In this document: one piece after another, positions 1 to 4,965 of the stretch | Numbering within the stretch: the stretch's first letter is position 1 | How the letters are laid out: each line of letters starts with the position of its first letter | From: DATLZM01 sp035559315 | GTDB lineage: Bacteria; Actinomycetota; UBA4738; HRBIN12 | Assembly: GCA_035559315.1 (NCBI GenBank) | Contig: DATMBJ010000223.1 | Location: 1 to 5,644, forward strand | DNA length: 5,644 nucleotides | Direction: 5' to 3' | The notes under the pieces: model-generated | Seen by the model: the letters and a program-made list of their open reading frames with translations, nothing else | Told to the model about the DNA's origin: nothing | Database searches by the model: none | Made by a program: the position numbers and the translations under genes

Positions 1-854
1 CGGGCCTCCGCCGCCTCGGCCGCTTCCGCGAGCCGCCCGGCGAGGGCCCCGAGCTCCTCCTCCCGCCGCCGGGCGTGCGCCGCCACCTCCCGGGCCTCCT
101 CGGCGCAGGACGCGAGCGAGCCGACGCTGGCCTCGATCCCCCGCCACCGGTCGAGGAGCCCGGCCACCCGTTCCCGCGCCGTCGCGAGCCGTTCCTCCCG
201 CGCCTCGGCCTCCCGCAGCGCCTCCTCCGCCCGGGCGACGGCCTCCTCCGACGCCCCCGCGTACTCCGCCTCGAGCACGCCCCGCTTCGCCCGCACGTCG
301 GCCTCCGCCGCCCGCCGGAGCTCGCCGGCCCGCTTCCCCAGCCGCTCGAACAGCTCGAGGCCGAGGAGCTCCGTGAGGATCCGCCGCCGCTCCTTGGCGT
401 CGCCCACGAGGAACTCCTGGAACTTCCCCTGCGGCAGGAGCACCGAGCGCGTGAACGCCTCGTAGTCGAGCCCCACGATCCGCTCGATCGCGGCGTCGAC
501 CTCGCGGACCCCGCTCGCGGGCTCCGGGCGCCACTCGCCATCCTCCAGCCGCTCGAGGACCGCGCGGCTCGCGCCGTTCACCGGGGTCCGCCGGGCCACC
601 CGGTAGCGGCGGTCGCCGACGGCGAACTCGAGCGAGACGGCCATCTGGGGCTGGCCCTGCGAGACGAGCTGCGCGACCTGCCTCCCCACCCGGTCGGCCC
701 GCCCGTACAGCGCGTAGGTCATCGCGTCGAGGAGCGAGGACTTCCCCGAGCCCGTAGGGCCGGTGATCGCGAACAGGTCGAGCCCGGAGAGGTCGAGCTC
801 GACCTCGTCGCGGAACGCGGTGAACCCCTTCACGCTGAGCCGGAGCGGCCGCAC
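1..854 (-). CDS. sbcC: SbcC/Rad50-family ATPase, N-terminal part (3' end outside window)
   Basis: This is the ATPase subunit of the SbcCD (Rad50-Mre11) complex, which binds DNA ends and hairpins and gates the SbcD nuclease with ATP. The visible 284 residues begin MRPLRLSVKGFTAFRDE, the usual Rad50/SbcC N-terminal strand. A perfect Walker A follows at residues 32-39 (GPTGSGKS), and the Q-loop lies in VLLPQGKFQEF (Q142). From about residue 165 onward the chain is Glu/Arg/Ala-rich with heptad character, the start of the long coiled coil. The zinc hook, signature motif and Walker B would lie beyond the left edge. The start is GTG at 854, two bases after the sbcD stop, with a strong Shine-Dalgarno inside the sbcD end, so the two genes are probably translationally coupled. 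What is seen fits the family throughout; the truncation is only the window edge. Confidence 0.95.
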   Translation of the reverse strand, partial: MRPLRLSVKGFTAFRDEVELDLSGLDLFAITGPTGSGKSSLLDAMTYALYGRADRVGRQVAQLVSQGQPQMAVSLEFAVGDRRYRVARRTPVNGASRAVLERLEDGEWRPEPASGVREVDAAIERIVGLDYEAFTRSVLLPQGKFQEFLVGDAKERRRILTELLGLELFERLGKRAGELRRAAEADVRAKRGVLEAEYAGASEEAVARAEEALREAEAREERLATARERVAGLLDRWRGIEASVGSLASCAEEAREVAAHARRREEELGALAGRLAEAAEAAEA

Positions 855-856
855 GC

Positions 857-2020
857 CTACGCCTCCTCCGTCTCGAGCGCGAGCACCTCGTCGAAGGCCT
901 CGAGCAGCTCGGGGGCGGGCTCCGCCCCGTGCTCGTGCCGGAGGAAGGCCTCGAACTGCTCCCGGGGGCTCATCGCGCGCAGGGGCTCCCGGGGGCCCTC
1001 GTCGGGCGCGCGCTCGTACTCCAGCACCACGTCGAGGGCGTTCGGGAGGGCCTCCCGCACCCGGTCCGCCAGGCCCGGGACGGGTCCCTCGGTCCGGACC
1101 CGGGCCCGCAGCCAGGCGTCCCCGACCTCATCCGCCATCGTCTGGAGCTCGTCCAGGGTCCCCCGCACCTCGAGGAGCCGCCGCCCCGCGGTGATCGGCA
1201 CCTCCCGCACCTTCGCCGGCTTCCCCGGGGTCGCCTCGACCACCGAGACCGACTTGGCCTCCTGGGTGAGCTCCCCGAAGTCGAGCTGCAGGAGCGAACC
1301 CGCGTAGCGGGCCGCGGTCGGGGCCCCCCGCACCCGCTGCGGCCGGTGGACGTGGCCGAGCGCGACGTACTGCGCGGTGCCGGGGAGGCGCGAGGGGGAG
1401 ACCGCGTAGGCCATCCCGATCGTGAGCTCCCGCTCCCCGCCCCCGAGGAGCGCCCCGTCGGTGAAGAGGTGGGCCATGAGGACGTGGACCGCCCCCGGGC
1501 GGAACCCGGCCGCCATCGCCCCGAGCAGGTCGCCCATCCCCTCGGCGTAGGCCTGGTGCCAGGACTCGGCGGCCTCGAACAGGGCCCGGGCGTCGCCGAA
1601 CCGCCGCTCCGGGACGAACGGCACGCAGGCCACCTGGGCGACCTCGGACCCGTCGCGCGAGGGGACCTCCACGATGCCCCCCCGGTCCGGCCGGCGCACG
1701 GTCGGGACCACGCTCACGCCGAGCGGCTCGAGGAGCCTGGCCAGGGCCTCGAGGCGGGGCGCGGAGTCGTGGTTCCCGGGGATCGCCACCACCCGGATCC
1801 CGGCCCCCCGCAGGCGCAGGAACGCGTCGAACACGAGCGCGTCCGCCTCCGGCGCGGGGACCCGGTGCTCGTAGAGGTCCCCCGCCACCAGGACCGCGTC
1901 CACGCCCTCCTCCACCGCGATCCCCACGACCTGGTCCAGGGCCGCCTCGAACTCGTCCATCCGGGACCTGCCCCGGATCTGCTTGCCCACGTGCCAGTCG
2001 CCGGTGTGCAGGAGCCGCAT
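857..2020 (-). CDS. sbcD: SbcD/Mre11-family double-strand DNA exonuclease/endonuclease
   Basis: This is the metallophosphoesterase nuclease subunit of SbcCD, a Mn-dependent enzyme that cuts hairpins and blocked DNA ends with SbcC. The 387-residue protein carries every calcineurin-type metal motif: GDWH (D8, H10), GDLYEH (D48), GNHDS (N83, H84), an isolated histidine in LMAHL (H184) and GHVH (H223, H225). Residues 1-250 are the phosphoesterase domain and 275-335 the capping region. The last 40 residues (EQFEAFL...LLEAFDEVL) resemble the C-terminal helices that bind the SbcC coiled coil. Length is normal for bacterial SbcD. The start is ATG at 2020, placing the first catalytic motif at residue 8 as the family requires. 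No Shine-Dalgarno is evident before it; instead a TANNNT hexamer sits 7 nt upstream, so a leaderless internal transcript is possible. It lies 57 bp after herA and 2 bp before sbcC. Confidence 0.96.
   Translation of the reverse strand: MRLLHTGDWHVGKQIRGRSRMDEFEAALDQVVGIAVEEGVDAVLVAGDLYEHRVPAPEADALVFDAFLRLRGAGIRVVAIPGNHDSAPRLEALARLLEPLGVSVVPTVRRPDRGGIVEVPSRDGSEVAQVACVPFVPERRFGDARALFEAAESWHQAYAEGMGDLLGAMAAGFRPGAVHVLMAHLFTDGALLGGGERELTIGMAYAVSPSRLPGTAQYVALGHVHRPQRVRGAPTAARYAGSLLQLDFGELTQEAKSVSVVEATPGKPAKVREVPITAGRRLLEVRGTLDELQTMADEVGDAWLRARVRTEGPVPGLADRVREALPNALDVVLEYERAPDEGPREPLRAMSPREQFEAFLRHEHGAEPAPELLEAFDEVLALETEEA
862..869 (-). promoter_or_regulatory. Ribosome binding site of sbcC
   Basis: On the minus strand this reads GGAGGAGG, ending 7 nt before the GTG at 854. 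It lies in the last codons of sbcD (Glu-Glu-Ala). It fixes the GTG as the sbcC start and implies coupled translation of the two subunits. Confidence 0.8.
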
Positions 2021-2027
2021 GGCCTCG

Positions 2028-2033
2028 ACCCTA
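2028..2033 (-). promoter_or_regulatory. Putative -10 element of a leaderless sbcD promoter
   Basis: On the minus strand this reads TAGGGT, matching TANNNT, with exactly 7 nt to the sbcD ATG. That would put transcription initiation at or next to the start codon. No -35 hexamer is recognisable. This is inferred from pattern and spacing alone; the identical arrangement before nurA strengthens it. Confidence 0.4.
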
Positions 2034-2042
2034 CCGGACCCC

Positions 2043-2058
2043 CGTGACGCGCATCACA
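2043..2058 (-). promoter_or_regulatory. CRP/GlxR-like palindromic operator in the herA-sbcD gap
   Basis: On the minus strand this reads TGTGATGCGCGTCACG, one base short of the TGTGA-N6-TCACA consensus of CRP-family regulators. It sits in a 57-bp gap between genes. Its centre is about 30 bp upstream of the sbcD ATG, over the -35 zone of the proposed leaderless promoter, where a bound protein would more likely repress than activate. The motif is seen directly; the regulator is inferred. Confidence 0.4.
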
Positions 2059-2077
2059 CCCGTGTAGCCCGCGGCCC

Positions 2078-3772
2078 TCACTCCCCCTCGAACCGGGCGA
2101 ACGGGTCGGCCTCCGGGCGGGCCGCCTCGTCGGCCCTGGTGGCCCAGGACGGGAACGGGAACCGGATCTGCACCGGCACCGGGACGTGGGGCTGCTGGAG
2201 GATCATCGAGCCGGGCTTGAGGATCCCCGCCCGCTGACGGGTCACGGCGGGGAGGAACCCGTACTCGCTCCGCTGGGCCTCGGCGGTGTCGAGGCGGCCC
2301 ACCACGCGGTAGGCGGAGTTCGCGATCACCCGCCGCTCGACCTCGCTCGCGGTCTGCTCGGCGCCGATCAGGATCATCCCGAGCGACCGCCCCCGCTCGG
2401 CGACGTCCAGGAGCACCTCCTTGATCGGGCTCCAGCCCTCCCGCGGCGCATAGCGGTTCAGCTCGTCCAGCACGAGGAACGCGAGGGGCTCGCGGCGGCC
2501 CATCCGCTCCTTCTGCTCGAACAGGCGCTTGATCACGACGCCCGTGACGAACCGCTTGGCCTTGTCGTGGAGCGTGTGGATGTCCACGACCGTCACCTGG
2601 TTCGCCTCCCAGTCGATCCGGTGCCGCTCGGGCTGCTCGGCCTCCCGCCCCCACACGAGGTGCCCCATGCGGAACCGGGCGGCGTCGAGCCGGCGGACGA
2701 AGGCCGCCACCGTCGCGTCGGAGACCCGGCCGCGCCACGGGGAGCCGTCCATCTCCACCTGTTCGGCGATCAGCTCGCAGAGCTCGTCGAACCCCGCCAC
2801 CGGCCGCCCGTCGAAGCGGACGGTCGCGTCGTGCTCGGGGTCGTCCTCGCACTCGCGGTCGAGGTAGGACTCGACCCGGGCCACGAGGTCCGCGATCTGG
2901 GAGCGCTCGTCCTCGGCCTCGGCGAACATGAACCGCAGGAGCTTCTCCCGCACGAACTCCCGGACGGTCCAGTGGTAGGCCGTGACCCCCTGCGACCGCC
3001 CCTCGACGTCGGGGATCGGCTGGCCGCCGGCCCGGGGCCGGACCGGCGCCCACAGCCCGACCGAGGTGAACGGCCCCGCGGGGAGCCCCAGCCGCTCGTG
3101 GTCGGCCCGGTCCCGCTCCGAGAGCCGCGCGTTCGGCCGGTCCAGCCACATCAGGTCCTCGCCCTTCACGTTGAACACGATCGCCTTGGTGTTCGCCGCG
3201 TAGGGCCCGAGCGCGTCGGAGTGGAACAGCGCGTAGAGCAGGAACAGCGCGTAGGTGGTCTTGGTCGCCACCCCCGAGACCCCGCTGATGTTCACGTGGG
3301 CGCCGCGGGTCCCGTCGAGGAAGTCGAGGTCGAGGTAGACGGGCTCCCCGTCCCGGGTGAGGCCGGCGGGGAGCCGGCGCTCCATCCGGTCGAAGTACAG
3401 GGCCTCGTCCCGGTCCTTCCCCCGCGCCCGGTAGGCGGGGAGGCCCGGCATCGGCGGCACTAAGATCTCGGGCTCGAACCGGGTCGCCACGACCTGGGCG
3501 GCCACCGCGGTGCCCACCGGCAGCACCCCCCGCTCCACGAGGAAGACGTCGCTGTCGAAGCTCGCCCCCTCGTGGCGGGCCCGCACGTCCTGGACGATCC
3601 CCGAGATCCGCAGCGGGCCGCGCCCGGGCACCTCGGCGTCCACGACCACGGCGTCGTCGAGCTGGAGGTAGCAGCCCTCCTCCACCCCGACCCAGAACGT
3701 GAGCGGGGTGGCGTCCTCGGTCCCGAGGACCATCCCCACCCGCTCCGAGGCCTGCCCGACGCCCTCGTCCAC
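2078..3772 (-). CDS. herA: HerA-family hexameric DNA translocase/helicase with divergent P-loop
   Basis: HerA is a FtsK/VirB4-related ring ATPase that pumps duplex DNA through NurA during end resection. The 564-residue protein has an N-terminal HAS-barrel-like region (about 8-98, opening VGMVLGTEDATPLTFWVGV). A P-loop-like segment lies at 163-172 (SGVSGVATKT, K171), a Walker B at 432-437 (FLVLDE, D436/E437), an arginine-bearing AERGRSLG at 458-465, and GAEQT at 470-474 as the sensor-like strand. The C-terminal tail (HVPVPVQIRFPFPSWATR) is typical of the family. The P-loop lacks the canonical glycine before lysine. About 265 residues separate the two Walker lysine and glutamate positions, including a charged helical stretch at 270-310. 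The start is GTG at 3772, 4 nt after the nurA stop; ATG at codon 14 is an alternative. Only a weak G-run serves as ribosome site, suggesting coupling to nurA. Family assignment is strong; catalytic competence of the variant P-loop is inferred. Confidence 0.92.
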   Translation of the reverse strand: MDEGVGQASERVGMVLGTEDATPLTFWVGVEEGCYLQLDDAVVVDAEVPGRGPLRISGIVQDVRARHEGASFDSDVFLVERGVLPVGTAVAAQVVATRFEPEILVPPMPGLPAYRARGKDRDEALYFDRMERRLPAGLTRDGEPVYLDLDFLDGTRGAHVNISGVSGVATKTTYALFLLYALFHSDALGPYAANTKAIVFNVKGEDLMWLDRPNARLSERDRADHERLGLPAGPFTSVGLWAPVRPRAGGQPIPDVEGRSQGVTAYHWTVREFVREKLLRFMFAEAEDERSQIADLVARVESYLDRECEDDPEHDATVRFDGRPVAGFDELCELIAEQVEMDGSPWRGRVSDATVAAFVRRLDAARFRMGHLVWGREAEQPERHRIDWEANQVTVVDIHTLHDKAKRFVTGVVIKRLFEQKERMGRREPLAFLVLDELNRYAPREGWSPIKEVLLDVAERGRSLGMILIGAEQTASEVERRVIANSAYRVVGRLDTAEAQRSEYGFLPAVTRQRAGILKPGSMILQQPHVPVPVQIRFPFPSWATRADEAARPEADPFARFEGE

Positions 3773-3776
3773 GGGG

Positions 3777-4733
3777 TCAGCCCCCCGCCGCGAGCCGGGC
3801 CACCAGGGCCCGGCGGATCAGCCCCCGGTGCCCCAGGCGGTGCTGGAGCCAGGCCTCGAGCGCGGCCACGGGGGCCAGGTTCTGGGGGAACCTCGGGTCG
3901 CCCGGGCGCCCGGCGAACCGGGGCAGGAGGGCCGTCACCCGGTCGGCGAGCTCGCGCGCGGCCTCGAGCCCCACCCCCGCCCGGACCTCGCAACGCACCA
4001 CGCCCGCGTGGTCGTGCCACTCCGGGCGCAGCGGCGCGATCCGCGCGTACCAGGCGAAGCGCGCCAGCGGCTCGTCGGGGTCGGCCAGGCCGAAGAGCGG
4101 GGTCCGCTCCCCCGGCGCCAGGCGGGGCACGAGCCCCTCCTGCTCGGGCAGGAGGTAGTCGCGGGACCAGCGCTTCACGACCCCCACGACCGGGCTCGCC
4201 GTCGGCCGCTGGGATCCCCAGCGCCCGTCGGCCAGCACGAGCTCGCCGCCCGCCCCGGCCACCTCCTCCGCGAGCTCGACCTCCGCGGCCTGCATCTCCC
4301 GCTGGAGCCGGTGGAGCGGGCGGTCGGGGTCGCCGCCGGGCTCGCTCACCGGGCGGTACGCGAGGCGGGCGCCCCCGACCTCGACCTCCACGGGCTCGGG
4401 CGCGATCCCGCCGCCCACCACGATCGCGCGGTCCACCACGTGGGGTCCGAACGCGGCCCGCCCACAGGCCCGCACCGCCCCCGCGGCGAACGAGCCGAAC
4501 AGCCCGAAGCCCCGCCGCCCGTCCTCCGACGCCACGACGCGCAGCTCGACCCGCCGGACGCCGTCCACGAACCACACCGGGGGCTCGGCGCCCCCCGGCG
4601 CCGCCGGGCGCAGGGGCCGGGTCCAGTCCTCCCGCTCGACCGAGGGATCCACACGCGCCGGCGGCTCGTCGGCGACCGGCTCGAACCCCATCCCGTGGTC
4701 GGGCTGCCAGGGGTCCGCCCGCAGCACCAGCAT
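3777..4733 (-). CDS. nurA: NurA-family 5'-3' nuclease, partner of HerA
   Basis: NurA is an RNase H-fold, Mn-dependent nuclease that docks on the HerA ring and degrades DNA as it is translocated. In this 318-residue protein the first catalytic strand is VWFVDGVRRVELRV (D57). An Ala/Glu-rich helix (141-160) leads into GGELVLADG (D169), the second acidic motif, then PVVGVVKRWSRDYL (181-194), a signature strand-loop of NurA. Late motifs are HDHAGVVRCEV (240-250) and the C-terminal DPRFPQNLAPVAALEAWL (279-296). The Tyr-Pro-...-His arrangement known from archaeal NurA is here Phe-Pro with no obvious histidine. The start is ATG at 4733; the frame stays open far upstream, but that stretch is low-complexity repeat DNA with no conserved protein. 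It is the first gene of the nurA-herA-sbcD-sbcC set, 4 nt from herA. The immediate herA neighbour makes the assignment firm. Confidence 0.88.
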   Translation of the reverse strand: MLVLRADPWQPDHGMGFEPVADEPPARVDPSVEREDWTRPLRPAAPGGAEPPVWFVDGVRRVELRVVASEDGRRGFGLFGSFAAGAVRACGRAAFGPHVVDRAIVVGGGIAPEPVEVEVGGARLAYRPVSEPGGDPDRPLHRLQREMQAAEVELAEEVAGAGGELVLADGRWGSQRPTASPVVGVVKRWSRDYLLPEQEGLVPRLAPGERTPLFGLADPDEPLARFAWYARIAPLRPEWHDHAGVVRCEVRAGVGLEAARELADRVTALLPRFAGRPGDPRFPQNLAPVAALEAWLQHRLGHRGLIRRALVARLAAGG

Positions 4734-4740
4734 GGAGCGA

Positions 4741-4746
4741 AGGATA
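4741..4746 (-). promoter_or_regulatory. Putative -10 element of a leaderless nurA/operon promoter
   Basis: On the minus strand this reads TATCCT (TANNNT), 7 nt before the nurA ATG. It is one of the few A/T-containing spots in an almost pure G/C stretch. No purine-rich ribosome site lies at normal distance before the ATG, which fits a transcript starting at the ATG. No -35 match is visible; a small hairpin (stem CGCCCC/GGGGCG, 4761-4777) occupies roughly that place. Confidence 0.45.
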
Positions 4747-4794
4747 CCCCCGCCCCCCGACGCCCCCCGGCGGGGCGCCCGCCCGTTCCGCCGC

Positions 4795-4867
4795 GCACGG
4801 CCGCCCGCCCGCGCACGGTACCCCGTCCTCGCACGGTCGCCCGCTCCGGGCACGGTAGCCCGTCCGG
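4795..4867. repeat. Four imperfect 18-bp tandem repeats upstream of nurA
   Basis: The units start at 4795, 4813, 4831 and 4850, so the periods are 18, 18 and 19 bp. On the plus strand all begin GCACGG and share a CCCG core: GCACGGCCGCCCGCCCGC, GCACGGTACCCCGTCCTC, GCACGGTCGCCCGCTCCG and GCACGGTAGCCCGTCCGG. A decayed fifth unit may lie at about 4776-4793. They sit 62-134 bp upstream of the nurA ATG, within the divergent region. They could be repeated regulator sites or simple slippage-derived repeats. The period is near, but not at, two helical turns. Confidence 0.7.
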
Positions 4868-4874
4868 GCCATGC

Positions 4875-4944
4875 GGGGGTCCCCTCCCCCTCCCCCGGGG
4901 CTAAGCCCCGGGGGCCCGGCTGCCGATAGAGGGAGGGGAACCCC
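4875..4944. repeat. Nested inverted repeat with a 23-bp GC-rich palindromic core
   Basis: The core (4892-4914) is a perfect palindrome with 11-bp arms, CCCCCGGGGCT and AGCCCCGGGGG, around a single A at 4903. Flanking it, GGGGTCCCCTCC (from 4876) pairs with GGAGGGGAACCCC (ending 4944), with one-base bulges, giving a second outer stem. No T-run follows on either strand, so it is not a standard intrinsic terminator. It lies between divergently transcribed genes and ends 21 nt before the downstream ATG at 4966, so any transcript through it would have a structured leader. Confidence 0.7.
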
Positions 4945-4949
4945 GAGGG

Positions 4950-4955
4950 AGGAGG
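4950..4955 (+). promoter_or_regulatory. Ribosome binding site of the plus-strand sensor-like gene
   Basis: AGGAGG within a purine-rich GAGGGAGGAGGG run, ending 10 nt before the ATG at 4966. It selects this ATG over the out-of-frame ATG at 4871 and contrasts with nurA and sbcD, which lack such a site. Confidence 0.7.
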
Positions 4956-4965
4956 GCGGCGAACG

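Noticed and set aside
75..2047. Long plus-strand open frames opposite sbcC and sbcD (75-1307 and 929-2047).
   Set aside because: They are low-complexity Pro/Arg/Leu/Gly/His-rich translations with no motifs, opposite two genes with complete family motifs. Such antisense frames are expected at this G+C content.
2031..3149. Minus-strand frame of 372 codons overlapping herA.
   Set aside because: Its Arg/Gly/Pro/Ala-rich composition has no conserved segment, and the overlapping herA frame carries the P-loop, Walker B and tail motifs.
4892..4914. Intrinsic transcription terminator at the GC-rich palindrome.
   Set aside because: No T-run follows the hairpin on either strand, and the flanking genes are divergent, so no gene end needs a terminator here.
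4734..4965. LexA/SOS box controlling the repair operon.
   Set aside because: I found no GAAC-N4-GTTC or similar LexA-type palindrome in the intergenic region, so SOS control is not supported by sequence.
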